DNA of 64,000 nucleotides from NCBI GenBank assembly GCA_963815935.1, contig CAWFIL010000002.1, positions 1 through 64,000 of the forward strand, given 5' to 3'. This stretch comes from JARIHD01 sp963815935 (GTDB lineage Bacteria; Patescibacteriota; Saccharimonadia; Saccharimonadales; UBA4665). Under the pieces are notes generated by a model. It was not told where the DNA came from and did not search any database. It saw nothing but the letters and a program-made list of their open reading frames with translations. This document shows, piece after piece, positions 33,828 to 41,614 of the stretch. How positions within the stretch are numbered: the first letter of the stretch is position 1; every line of letters starts with the position of its first letter. A program made the translations under genes and the position numbers.

Positions 33828-33848
33828 GCCAACCCCACCCACGCCTAA

Positions 33849-33877
33849 CTTACTCCAAGGCCCGGCCTTGGAGTAAG
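33849..33877. repeat. Palindromic repeat copy 4 (longest)
   Basis: A 14-1-14 perfect palindrome: CTTACT and AGTAAG arms around the CCAAGGCC-C-GGCCTTGG core. It lies between convergent genes (HD and TraB-like), where it could also act as a bidirectional stop. Confidence 0.93.
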
Positions 33878-33943
33878 ACTACGCTAGTTTTGGTCTACAG
33901 CTTCCAGATGCCCCACCTGAGCTCCACTCATAGCAAAGGGGCA

Positions 33944-34681
33944 CTAGCGGCCGTGGATTGCGGTTAGGTAGCGCTCGTCCGTTTGCACAAAGCCCCTATT
34001 TCTCACCTCTTGGCCTAGGCCCTTTAGGTGTTTTACACCCCACAATAGTAATAGGTCTGTAGTCGGATCAGCCTGAATTTCTGTGTCAAAAGCTGTCATG
34101 GCAATAGTATTGCGTGCTACTTCTACGTGTTTTTTGCGGCCGATTGTCATGAGCCGTTCCGCTAGGCCCGGTTTGCGCTCTCTGTCACTCGCAGCATCGC
34201 TAAGTTGCTGGAGCATTAACCCCTGCATTTCGCCCTGCCCTAGCAAGCGAGTAGCCAACTTGACTAGCTTGACCGACACCCATAGCCCGTCGACCGTAAG
34301 ACGGCTCATGCTGGCGGCCTGCTCTAGGAGGGTACTGTCGTGATTCTTCCACTCATCGCGGTAGGCCAGCCCCTTGGCTTGAGGCACCAGGCCGTCGATT
34401 TCGCCCAGCATGCCATATAGCTCCCCCATTGCGGCAACTACCCTTTCTGCTCGGCGCCTAACTGGGCGCGGCACCTCCGCCAGTTGCTCTGCTGTGGGAA
34501 TTTTTGTGAGCTCGTAGTGAACGGTTGCCCCCTCGTCTACGCGGCCGTCAACAAATTCTTGGATAGCCTGGTAGTAGCGTGGCTCGGCCATGTGGACCGT
34601 CCCTACGAGGTCAACCTGATTTTCGTAGTCAGGATGCTGGTATGTAAGGATTGGAGATTCAACTCCTTCTATGCCGTTCAT
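33944..34681 (-). CDS. TraB/TIKI-like domain protein
   Basis: A 245-aa protein resembling the TraB/PrgY/gumN (TIKI) superfamily, which has metalloprotease-like motifs. The N-terminal VDLVGTVHMAEPRYYQ corresponds to the G-x-x-H motif and the C-terminal LLLWGVKHLKGLGQEVRNRGF to the second G-x-H block with its glycine; VHYELT fits the acidic strand. Biochemical role unknown. TATAGT (complement of 34689-34694) lies 7 nt before the ATG, so the mRNA is leaderless, and the promoter region is shared with the divergent NUDIX gene. Confidence 0.72.
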   Translation of the reverse strand: MNGIEGVESPILTYQHPDYENQVDLVGTVHMAEPRYYQAIQEFVDGRVDEGATVHYELTKIPTAEQLAEVPRPVRRRAERVVAAMGELYGMLGEIDGLVPQAKGLAYRDEWKNHDSTLLEQAASMSRLTVDGLWVSVKLVKLATRLLGQGEMQGLMLQQLSDAASDRERKPGLAERLMTIGRKKHVEVARNTIAMTAFDTEIQADPTTDLLLLWGVKHLKGLGQEVRNRGFVQTDERYLTAIHGR

Positions 34682-34701
34682 AAGCTATACTATACATAAT
34701 T

Positions 34702-35112
34702 ATGGACAACGTACCCTGTACTTATCGTATATCCGTAAAAGCCGCCATCAAGGATGACGATGGTCGCGTGCTTTTGCTACGCGAAAAAGACGGCAGCTGG
34801 GAGCTACCTGGTGGTGGCCTGGAGCATGGCGAAGATGCTAGGACTGCGCTCGCTCGCGAGACAGCCGAAGAAACCGGCCTAACCGTCGACTGGATGAGCA
34901 GACAGCCAGAAACATTCTGGGCAATCAAAAAAGACGTCGGCTCACCCGTGCTTACGTGGTTCGCATTTGTAGTCTACGAAGCAAAAGTGTCGGGCGAGTT
35001 CCGCCCAGACCCCACCGGCGACGAAGCCCAAGAGGCCAAATACTTTAGCCAAGCCGAAGCCAAGGAGCTAAAGTTGCACGACAATACAAAGCCATACTTT
35101 AGTGTGCAATAA
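34702..35112 (+). CDS. NUDIX hydrolase
   Basis: A 136-aa enzyme cleaving nucleoside diphosphates linked to another group. The complete NUDIX box GX5EX7REUXEEXGU is seen as GGGLEHGEDARTALARETAEE followed by TGL (about residues 36-58). Nothing outside the box tells the substrate. TATACA (34691-34696) lies 5 nt before the ATG; no Shine-Dalgarno. The start codons of this gene and the divergent TraB-like gene are only 20 bp apart. Confidence 0.9.
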   Translation: MDNVPCTYRISVKAAIKDDDGRVLLLREKDGSWELPGGGLEHGEDARTALARETAEETGLTVDWMSRQPETFWAIKKDVGSPVLTWFAFVVYEAKVSGEFRPDPTGDEAQEAKYFSQAEAKELKLHDNTKPYFSVQ

Positions 35113-35184
35113 ACAAAAATCATTATGTGGCGGCTTATAAAATAACTTTCTGCAAATATTATCTCGTTGCTGGACAGACAGTGC

Positions 35185-35206
35185 TTATCTTACTGTATAA
35201 AGATAA
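35185..35206. promoter_or_regulatory. 7-bp inverted repeat upstream of a small gene
   Basis: TTATCTT-ACTGTATA-AAGATAA, perfectly symmetric, about 85 bp before the gene at 35291. A TTGACA further on (near 35257) has no good -10. Possible operator or start-site hairpin. Confidence 0.35.
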
Positions 35207-35290
35207 CAAATAAGGGGGTGGGTAGACCGTATATATCAACGAGTGAGCACACAAGATTGACAGTTTATATACAAATACAAGGAGACGACT

Positions 35291-35527
35291 ATGGCAGACA
35301 TTACAAATCTTAGAGTAATGGAAGAAGTTATTATGGTAATCGGCAGCATGGGCAGTGACGCAGGCTACTCGGTGCTAACACCACACGGTGTTATACATGT
35401 TCCTGGCAACAACCCCATGGCTCGCGAGGCTTACGAGAAGTTAGTAAAATGCTATGCCGAGCTGCAGCAGATAGCGCTCAAGGAGCAGCCTGGCGCCATG
35501 GGCCAACTGCGCGTTGCCCGTGGCTAG
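35291..35527 (+). CDS. Small protein of unknown function
   Basis: A 78-aa protein with a short beta segment (SVLTPHGVIHVPGNN) followed by one helix (AREAYEKLVKCYAELQQIALKE). No membrane segment or known domain. AAGGAG lies 6 nt before the ATG and an intrinsic terminator follows 16 bp after the stop, so it is a well-defined single-gene unit that is probably well expressed. Confidence 0.7.
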   Translation: MADITNLRVMEEVIMVIGSMGSDAGYSVLTPHGVIHVPGNNPMAREAYEKLVKCYAELQQIALKEQPGAMGQLRVARG

Positions 35528-35543
35528 TGCTTAATTAGTCAGA

Positions 35544-35577
35544 AAAACGTGACGGCTTGCGAGCAGTCACGTTTTTT
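35544..35577. terminator. Bidirectional intrinsic terminator
   Basis: AAAACGTGAC (35544-35553) pairs with GTCACGTTTT (35566-35575), followed by more Ts; A-run on the other side. Between the convergent small gene and the phosphatase-like gene. Confidence 0.9.
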
Positions 35578-35583
35578 GTAGAA

Positions 35584-36132
35584 TTACTCAGAAGTTACTG
35601 TGTATTCCCAGCCTGGCTGCCAAGCCTTAGTTTTACGCCAGTCTTCGGCAATTGCCTGCTGCCAGGTCTTGCCACGCAGCAACACGTCCAGTGCCAGCTG
35701 CGGCGCTTGGTGCGCCACAATCGCGACATGTTGGCCATCGTAGCCCTTTGCCAAAAAATGCAAAAAGTCCTCCATACGCGCCTCTACGTCCCGGTAGCTT
35801 TCGCCGTTGGGGAATGGCTCATCCACGTAGTCGTCCATATTGTCCTTAAAGGTGCGCGGCTGGCCGTTCAAGTCGCCATAGTTACACTCACGGAGCCGGT
35901 CGTCCTGTATAATCTGGCACCTGCCACCAAATCCTAGTTGAGCCGACTCGATCGCCCGCTGCAAGTCGGAGCAAAACACTACATCGAAGTGCTTGTCGCC
36001 AGCCTGCTCGCCAAGTTTTTGGGCTTGTTCGCGGCCCGCTTCAGAAAGCTCGCCCGGCAGCCAACCAGTCGCTAGATGTTCCTGGTTGTCGGTGGTTGTA
36101 CCGTGCACAAAATAGGTTATTCTTACGGCCAT
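35584..36132 (-). CDS. Histidine phosphatase-superfamily protein with altered RHG motif
   Basis: A 182-aa protein with the phosphoglycerate-mutase-like layout: GELSEAGREQAQKLGEQ, the CSDLQRA strand-helix, RECNYGDLNG and VAHQAP near residue 139. The first motif reads YFVHGT instead of the usual RHG-x-T, so the phosphate-binding Arg is replaced by Val while the nucleophilic His remains. It may be weakened or have a different substrate. The start at 36132 (MAVRITYF) is chosen by homology; the gene follows the membrane protein upstream by 10 bp. Confidence 0.78.
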   Translation of the reverse strand: MAVRITYFVHGTTTDNQEHLATGWLPGELSEAGREQAQKLGEQAGDKHFDVVFCSDLQRAIESAQLGFGGRCQIIQDDRLRECNYGDLNGQPRTFKDNMDDYVDEPFPNGESYRDVEARMEDFLHFLAKGYDGQHVAIVAHQAPQLALDVLLRGKTWQQAIAEDWRKTKAWQPGWEYTVTSE

Positions 36133-36142
36133 ATAGCTATGC

Positions 36143-36649
36143 TTACTTTTGCTTTTCGTATTTTTGCAGGCTAGCCAGAATAGATGGCAGTGACAACATA
36201 GCCACAACGACAATCCATACGATTCGGGATAGTAGGTCGTTCCTGGCAATGCTTCCGTAGCGAGCAGCACCACTAGCTATCGTCAGCCCGACCGCCGCCA
36301 AGGCAACCGCATACCCGTAGGAACGTTCAAAGACGCGCTCACGCATATGCTGCTCGTGTGGTGTTGGAACTACCTTTTTAAGCTGCAGCCAGAAAAACCA
36401 GTACAGACCGTCGTGCAAATTCTTAAGTATGAGCGCCAGCCCAATTTCGATAAAAATTAGTGTGGTTCCTATGTTTTGGAGCACATAGCTAACATCTGAT
36501 GTTGGGTAGTCTTGGAATGGATGGGCGTACGCCCGCAGAGAGCATATATAGGCTGCAATAGCGCAAATAATAAGTAGTACTGCCGTGATTTTGGCAAGCT
36601 GTTGCACACGAAGTATGCGATCGTTGGCACTTTTTGTTGCTTTCGTCAT
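36143..36649 (-). CDS. Four-helix membrane protein of unknown function
   Basis: A 168-aa protein with membrane segments at about 18-38, 55-75, 105-125 and 140-158 and a basic N-terminus and C-terminus (LQKYEKQK). No family recognised. Start at 36649, with TATTGT 9 nt or TATGCT 4 nt upstream on the minus strand; no Shine-Dalgarno. Probably one operon with the phosphatase-like gene. Confidence 0.65.
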   Translation of the reverse strand: MTKATKSANDRILRVQQLAKITAVLLIICAIAAYICSLRAYAHPFQDYPTSDVSYVLQNIGTTLIFIEIGLALILKNLHDGLYWFFWLQLKKVVPTPHEQHMRERVFERSYGYAVALAAVGLTIASGAARYGSIARNDLLSRIVWIVVVAMLSLPSILASLQKYEKQK

Positions 36650-36701
36650 ATTGAGCATACAATAGCACAAAAGCGCGGGTATTTCCGCTATACTTATTAA
36701 T

Positions 36702-37448
36702 ATGTCCGAAGGATTACAAAGCGGTCTTCCGCCCGAAGCGCTGGAGGCGCTCAGGCGTCTAAACCTGACCGATTACGAGCCTCCCGCCGACCACACCGAT
36801 GTGCCTGGCAAAATAACACTCAAAGACCGTCCCTATGCCGACTTGCTGCATAGTCAGCCAGAACTTGCAGCAGCCATCACCGACACCATGCAGCGCATTG
36901 CAGAGCACGATATCGAAGTGCCTATCTTTCATATTACTTCTAGAGCTATCAGATACCCAGATGGTAGCGAACAGTCCACTGGCTATCTAGAAAACATAGC
37001 ACAAAACGGCCTACGGGCACGCGATACAAATGTGGCTGCACTTGTCGAACGAGGCGACACAACACACATTGCTAGCCCAGAGTATTTCGCCCAAAACCCA
37101 CACAAGCTGCTCCGTTCCATGGCCGAATCTCTTGGGCACTATTCTCATCACGGCAGCCGCACCAACAAAGCCAGCCTTGGAGGGATGCGCGAAGCTGGCG
37201 TAGGCACACCAACCATGTTAGTTATCGATGCCACTGATGTGCCACTCGTACCAGGCACCGACTACGACGATCACTTTATGCTTGGCGAAACTGTGCCAGC
37301 TTCCAAAATTATGGGTTACGTTGATCTTGCTGGTCGCAAGCCAATTAACCCAGAGGACGTAGCTGCCGTAACTTACGATTATCTCGACGCTATCAATGAC
37401 CATATTCAGCCACAAGATCAATACCCTGTTTCGTCTAGTCAACAATAG
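36702..37448 (+). CDS. Hypothetical protein, possibly ADP-ribosyltransferase-like
   Basis: A 248-aa soluble protein. The segment PIFHITSRAIRYPDG...GYLENIAQNGLRAR resembles the start of DarT-like and other ART-fold domains (H-x-T then an I-x-x-x-G-L helix). The later part with SHHGSRTNKASLGGM does not clearly complete the fold. This is a weak resemblance. TATACT (36689-36694) is 7 nt before the ATG, so the mRNA is leaderless. Followed by the leader of GC-rich gene d. Confidence 0.5.
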   Translation: MSEGLQSGLPPEALEALRRLNLTDYEPPADHTDVPGKITLKDRPYADLLHSQPELAAAITDTMQRIAEHDIEVPIFHITSRAIRYPDGSEQSTGYLENIAQNGLRARDTNVAALVERGDTTHIASPEYFAQNPHKLLRSMAESLGHYSHHGSRTNKASLGGMREAGVGTPTMLVIDATDVPLVPGTDYDDHFMLGETVPASKIMGYVDLAGRKPINPEDVAAVTYDYLDAINDHIQPQDQYPVSSSQQ

Positions 37449-37539
37449 TTGATTTTTTTATATTTTGTGTTAATATATACACGCTTTGTTGAGATACACT
37501 CCAAAGTACCTTTACAAGTTCTCTGTCACTCATCGTTTT

Positions 37540-37611
37540 GCAGCTGACAGCATGCGCACGACCCCACAAGTCGTACGTAGACTGTCAGTTGCAAGAATCG
37601 TCCGCAAGGAC
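37540..37611. repeat. Stem-loop S5 and GNRA hairpin in the leader of gene d
   Basis: An 11-bp stem with one G-U pair (37540-37550 with 37582-37592) encloses an inner hairpin ACGAC/GTCGT (37558-37562 with 37570-37574). A tetraloop hairpin GTCC-GCAA-GGAC follows at 37600-37611, then ACCCGAGAGAGG before the ATG. The tetraloop hairpin matches the one before gene c1. Confidence 0.65.
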
Positions 37612-37631
37612 TCCACCCGAGAGAGGTTACC

Positions 37632-38339
37632 ATGTCGCAGCAGACCCTGGCCCCGGCCAACGAGTCAACCGACTCGACCACCCCGGCCAAGCCGGCCCGC
37701 CCGCGCGGCCGTCTGGTCACCGGCACCGTCCGTCGCTACTTCCCCGAGAAGGGCTTCGGCTTCGCCGAGATCAACGGAGAGCGTGGCCCCGGCAACACCA
37801 CCGTGGAAGTCTTCTTCCACAAGACGTACTGCCGCACGGTCAAGGGCGACGCCGACAAGCCGGTGCTCACCCGTGAGCCCATCGAGCAGTACGTCACCGG
37901 TACGGGTCGCAACCCGTCGCGCATCGTGATGCTGATCGTTCCCGGCGAGAAGGGCCACAAGGCCATCGCATGGGGCGTCATCCCGCACCGCGACTGGCGT
38001 GTCGACCTGCTCAACCGGGGTGGCCTGGACCAGTACATCGGCGGTCCCGTCCGCAGCGCTCGTAACCACGGTCGCGACTTCCGCGGCTGCGAATACGAGG
38101 GCACGCTGTCCAAGGTCGAGCTGACCCGCGAGCAGTTGGTGATCCACATCGGCGACCCGCAGCTGCGGAACCGTGACGGCTTCTACGTCGAGACGGGACA
38201 GCCCACGCTGACCCTCACCTACGACCTGGAGTCCGCACGGCCCGACAGCCGCGGTCGCTACGCGATCATCGTGCCCGAGGGCGACAACACCGAGCGTCGG
38301 ATCAGCTTCTTCCCGCCGGAGACGGTGGAACAGCGCTGA
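37632..38339 (+). CDS. GC-rich cassette gene d, cold-shock-domain-like protein
   Basis: A 235-aa protein. Residues about 28-65 (TGTVRRYFPEKGFGFAEI, then VEVFFHKT) match the first strands and RNP-like motifs of a cold-shock/OB domain; the rest is unassigned. RNA binding is plausible. Codon use is extreme: 42 of the first 45 codons end in G or C, very unlike flanking genes. GAGAGG lies 6 nt before the ATG. Leader stem-loop S5 precedes it; S6 and a hammerhead ribozyme follow, so the transcript has defined structures at both ends. Confidence 0.7.
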   Translation: MSQQTLAPANESTDSTTPAKPARPRGRLVTGTVRRYFPEKGFGFAEINGERGPGNTTVEVFFHKTYCRTVKGDADKPVLTREPIEQYVTGTGRNPSRIVMLIVPGEKGHKAIAWGVIPHRDWRVDLLNRGGLDQYIGGPVRSARNHGRDFRGCEYEGTLSKVELTREQLVIHIGDPQLRNRDGFYVETGQPTLTLTYDLESARPDSRGRYAIIVPEGDNTERRISFFPPETVEQR

Positions 38340-38360
38340 GCGACAGAGGGCTTCCGGGAA

Positions 38361-38410
38361 GGGGGAATGGTATGTGGTGCTTCACGCACTGTTTTTATTA
38401 CCACTCCCCC
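38361..38410. repeat. Nested stem-loop S6 downstream of gene d
   Basis: 38361-38372 pairs with 38399-38410 (12 bp, one A-C mismatch) around an inner hairpin GTGC-TTCAC-GCAC (38377-38389). It lies 21 nt after the stop and 9 nt before the hammerhead ribozyme. Confidence 0.7.
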
Positions 38411-38419
38411 AACCCGATC

Positions 38420-38470
38420 GCCTTCCACAAATGCGTATTTGTGCTGACGAGTCCAAAAGGACGAAAAGGC
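38420..38470 (+). ncRNA. Type III hammerhead self-cleaving ribozyme
   Basis: All core elements are present. Stem III is GCCTT/AAGGC (38420-38424 with 38466-38470), open to the flanks. C17 is at 38425 with cleavage expected after it. Stem I has 7 bp (38426-38432 with 38437-38443, loop GCGT). CTGACGA (38444-38450) is C3 to A9. Stem II is GTCC-AAAA-GGAC (38451-38462). GAA (38463-38465) is G12-A13-A14. The A15.1-U16.1 pair and the 10.1-11.1 G-C pair are as required. On the plus strand it would cut the mRNA of gene d about 86 nt after the stop, leaving S6 as the 3' end. Confidence 0.92.
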
Positions 38471-38562
38471 AACAAAACTTAAGCTTTACACCTGGTAAGT
38501 GTGATGTTTTTTGGTTGACTTTCTGTCGCGTAAATGTCAATATACACGCGACTTTAGTATCG

Positions 38563-39213
38563 ATGACCAACCGTACCAATAATTATACTTTTGCCGAATA
38601 TCATCGGTCGCCCAGAATGCTCGACCGCATTGCACAGCTCATAGGTCGCAAGAGCGTCGAAGTCGTTGCCACGGTTATCGAGAACAGCGAGTACGACGGA
38701 CCGTCTATCAATGACCTGCTCGACGAATACGCCACAAACGAAGCCAGTTTTGTGCTAAGCCCGGCTAGCCGCGAAGCGCGCATGCTTGCACTAGCCCTGC
38801 GACAAGGACCGCGGCTAAGCAGCCCGCTTTTTGCCATTCATGGCATGCCATGCGGGACGGAATCAATCCAAATCAAAGCCCGTTCTGAGTGGCCGGTTGC
38901 CTTGCCCACCAACAACTTTGTGTTTGCCCCAGAAATGAACAACTGGGTAGACGGCCGTGGCTGCCCCAAGTACATTGGGGGTAGAACCGTCGAAAGCAGA
39001 CAGCTTATTGCCGACTATGCCCGCCAATCGACCCTAGCGCCACCAATCGGCGAGGTCATAGCCCATGTGCAGCCCAACAATCTTGTACTGTATAGCGTCA
39101 ATCTCGATGGTGCGCACCGTACTGCGGCGGCCATGTTGCGTGGTGACGAGGGGGTCAACGTAGGCGACACTATTTACTTCGAACGCCTAAACGAAGATAT
39201 CGTCGCTTACTAG
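38563..39213 (+). CDS. Hypothetical protein with ParB/Srx-like motif
   Basis: A 216-aa soluble protein, not confidently recognised. Near the C-terminus NLVLYSVNLDGAHRTAAAMLRGD resembles the D-G-x-H-R-x-x-A box of ParB/sulfiredoxin-like nucleotide-binding folds, though the N-terminal strand of that domain is not obvious. The start at 38563 (MTNRTNNYTF) is preferred; the frame is open upstream through the hammerhead region, which is non-coding. A TATACA lies at 38541-38546. Confidence 0.55.
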   Translation: MTNRTNNYTFAEYHRSPRMLDRIAQLIGRKSVEVVATVIENSEYDGPSINDLLDEYATNEASFVLSPASREARMLALALRQGPRLSSPLFAIHGMPCGTESIQIKARSEWPVALPTNNFVFAPEMNNWVDGRGCPKYIGGRTVESRQLIADYARQSTLAPPIGEVIAHVQPNNLVLYSVNLDGAHRTAAAMLRGDEGVNVGDTIYFERLNEDIVAY

Positions 39214-39216
39214 TTA

Positions 39217-39918
39217 CTACTGAGCCTGCGCCGCATCCAGCAAATTACTGCCGCCGCGCTCTTTCCAGCGGTCAAAGGTTGGGCTATCAACAGCATGCCG
39301 CTCGCGCCACATGTTAAAAGCATCACGAGAATACACAACCGTTTGCGTTCCTTCCAGACCTTTGCCCTGCTCAAGCTTGCTGGCAGCCCCAGGCCCACCG
39401 TTATAACCGGCAGCAACTAGTTCGACCGTATACATCCAAGAGGGGCCTTGATTTGCTGCGCCAAAAATGTCACGCAGGTGGGCCAGGTAGGCAGCGCCAA
39501 ATTCGATATTAGTATTAGGGTCCCAAATGTTGTACGAAGCGACGGGCTTTTTGATGTACTTGGTGGCAATATCTTTAGCTGTGAGTGGCGTAACTTGCAT
39601 CAAGCCCTGCGCTTCACCACTATTAGCCTTGGGATCACCGCCCGATTCCATGGTCATGATAATAGCTAAAAGGTTGGGGTCGATGTTGTACTTCTTGGCG
39701 TTTACTTCAATGGGCTTCTTCCAGCGCTTTACGGTAACAGGAAGCCACGAGATGGTAATATGTGGCGACTCGAGCGCTAACGGAACGCGCATAGTACGAA
39801 TCATTATCCCAAGCCCAAAGAAAGCAACAGCAATCAAGGCGCCGCTGCACAGCATTGCCCAATCGCGCCGCTTAAACGATCGGTACAATTTAGCCCCACT
39901 AAAGTGATGTTTGCTCAT
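39217..39918 (-). CDS. Membrane-anchored lytic transglycosylase (SLT domain)
   Basis: A 233-aa protein with a membrane segment at about 21-41 and an outer SLT/goose-lysozyme-like domain. The catalytic Glu is in LLAIIMTMESGGDP, followed by the family blocks GEAQGLMQVTP, NIEFGAAYLAHL and VAAGYNGGPGA. It cleaves the glycan strand of peptidoglycan, for self-remodelling or host contact. TATCAT (complement of 39925-39930) is 6 nt before the ATG, so the mRNA is leaderless. It converges with the ParB-like gene. Confidence 0.9.
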   Translation of the reverse strand: MSKHHFSGAKLYRSFKRRDWAMLCSGALIAVAFFGLGIMIRTMRVPLALESPHITISWLPVTVKRWKKPIEVNAKKYNIDPNLLAIIMTMESGGDPKANSGEAQGLMQVTPLTAKDIATKYIKKPVASYNIWDPNTNIEFGAAYLAHLRDIFGAANQGPSWMYTVELVAAGYNGGPGAASKLEQGKGLEGTQTVVYSRDAFNMWRERHAVDSPTFDRWKERGGSNLLDAAQAQ

Positions 39919-39937
39919 ACAGTAATGATAGCAAAGT

Positions 39938-40372
39938 CTAGACGTTATCTTTATGGAGTTCTTCGACTAACTTTTTGAGTTCGGCGATCGCCTCAAGCTG
40001 CTGCTGGTTAATGGTCATAAGAGCTTCGATCTCTTTTTTGGCAGCGACATTGGTGTCGTAGTCGTGCTTGGCCATTGCCGCACTAATAGCGTCTTGGCGT
40101 TTTGCTGCAATCAGCAAAATTGCGCCCTGCAAACCAGCCAACATCGATAAGAATAAGTTCAGGAGGATGAACGGGTACTTGTCCCAATGCGACGTTGCGG
40201 CCACGGTATTAGCCAGCGCCCATAGACCCATAAACACCAAAAAGCTAAATACGAATGGCCAGCTACCCATGCCGTTGCGCAGATGATCGGCCGCCTTCTC
40301 GCCAGTACTTAGGTGACTTTTTTGCTCTTCGTGCCAGTTGCGTGGCTTGCGGAATGAAAGAGGGCTTACCAT
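39938..40372 (-). CDS. DUF1003 family membrane protein
   Basis: A 144-aa protein with two membrane helices (about 36-56 and 69-90) in the pattern of DUF1003 (GSWPFVFSFLVFMGLWALANT, then PFILLNLFLSMLAGLQGAILLIAAKRQD). A coiled-coil C-terminus (QQQLEAIAELKKLVEELH) follows. Function of the family is unknown. The start at 40372 follows TATACT (complement of 40381-40386) by 8 nt; upstream in-frame codons would lie in the promoter. Confidence 0.88.
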   Translation of the reverse strand: MVSPLSFRKPRNWHEEQKSHLSTGEKAADHLRNGMGSWPFVFSFLVFMGLWALANTVAATSHWDKYPFILLNLFLSMLAGLQGAILLIAAKRQDAISAAMAKHDYDTNVAAKKEIEALMTINQQQLEAIAELKKLVEELHKDNV

Positions 40373-40492
40373 ATATGGTGAGTATAACACAGCGTGAGCA
40401 CCGTCACTTAGCACATTGGCACACTCAAAAGTACAGCCCGGAGGCCATCTAAGTCCAGGTTGTCTTACGGTTGGTTGGTTATCGTAAGGCGC

Positions 40493-41572
40493 ATGGCCAG
40501 CAAATTGTTATTTGTAACGCGGGTACTAAACGGCCGTGGCGGACAAATTGTATTATCCAGCCTTGTAAAGGAGCTCCAGGGACAAGGCGCCGATCTACAC
40601 TTCGTGGCCTTCAAACCCAAGGGGACCGACGATTTTCCAGGCTGCAGCCACTTGTATCAAGGGCTTAAAAATGTCGAGATTATCGAAATCGATACCTACG
40701 ACAACGATGCGGCTATGATGAACGCCTATGTTGATGCTTCGACGGCGTACCTACGCAAACACCAGCATGCATATGACAAGATAGTCCTAGATAGCTGGTT
40801 CACTGCCATGGCTGGCATTCTAGCGCAGCTAGATTACCGCAAAACCTATCACTTGGTGCAAAGCGATCCATACTTCATACCCGAGAACCAATCAGTTATA
40901 TGGAAAAGCCGCGCTTTTGAGCTGTTACCCTACTTTCCCATGCAACGCATAGTGGTTTCGCGAAGCATTCAACAGCTGTTCCAAGAGCGCTATGGCCAGC
41001 GATACCCGGCAATTAACTTATTTATAGACAACGTCTACCGGCAAACAAACTATACCGTCGTAGAACGGCCAGTGTTGCGGTTTGTTACATCGGCCTCCGA
41101 CTTTAATATACCCAGCAAGGGTTTAGATTTTTTGCTCGATTCATTGCAGCAACTGTCTGGCGACGAGTTTAGCCTGACCATCCTGAGTGGCAAGCCTATT
41201 GTGCGCGACCTGTCTGGGTATACCTTTCCTATCGCCGTAGCATCAGCGCAAGGGCCAGAACAGATGGCTAGCGCTCTGCAGGCCCATGACGTCTACATCA
41301 ACACCTCCACCAATGAAACCTTCTGTCTGGCACTGGCCGAGGCCGTCACCCTAGGGATGCCAGCTATTGCTCTCGACTCGGTTGGAAATCGTGATTACGT
41401 ACGCGACCACAACTTTATATTTGTAAAAAACAACGCCGACTTCGTCACCCAGCTCGAGCACATTCGTGACTTAGGCGTACGCAAGCTTCTACATAAAGCC
41501 GCTCGAGCCAGTATGCGACGGTACAGCCTGGGCACTACGGTTGAACAGTTCAAGCAAGCTATCGACTACTAA
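40493..41572 (+). CDS. Glycosyltransferase, GT4-like
   Basis: The 359-aa product is a GT-B enzyme that would move a sugar to a surface polymer or lipid. The N-terminal half starts LLFVTRVLNGRGGQIVLSS with the glycine-rich loop of GT4 proteins. The C-terminal half has FTLSGK-like strands and the donor-site pattern VYINTSTNETFCLALAEAVTLGMPAIA with its E-x7-E. A truncated copy of its N-terminal half lies at 27205-27807. The ATG at 40493 has TAAGGC close upstream. Confidence 0.88.
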   Translation: MASKLLFVTRVLNGRGGQIVLSSLVKELQGQGADLHFVAFKPKGTDDFPGCSHLYQGLKNVEIIEIDTYDNDAAMMNAYVDASTAYLRKHQHAYDKIVLDSWFTAMAGILAQLDYRKTYHLVQSDPYFIPENQSVIWKSRAFELLPYFPMQRIVVSRSIQQLFQERYGQRYPAINLFIDNVYRQTNYTVVERPVLRFVTSASDFNIPSKGLDFLLDSLQQLSGDEFSLTILSGKPIVRDLSGYTFPIAVASAQGPEQMASALQAHDVYINTSTNETFCLALAEAVTLGMPAIALDSVGNRDYVRDHNFIFVKNNADFVTQLEHIRDLGVRKLLHKAARASMRRYSLGTTVEQFKQAIDY

Positions 41573-41614
41573 GCACTGTTTCGCAGGTTTCGTCCGGGTG
41601 GTATGATGTGTTGT

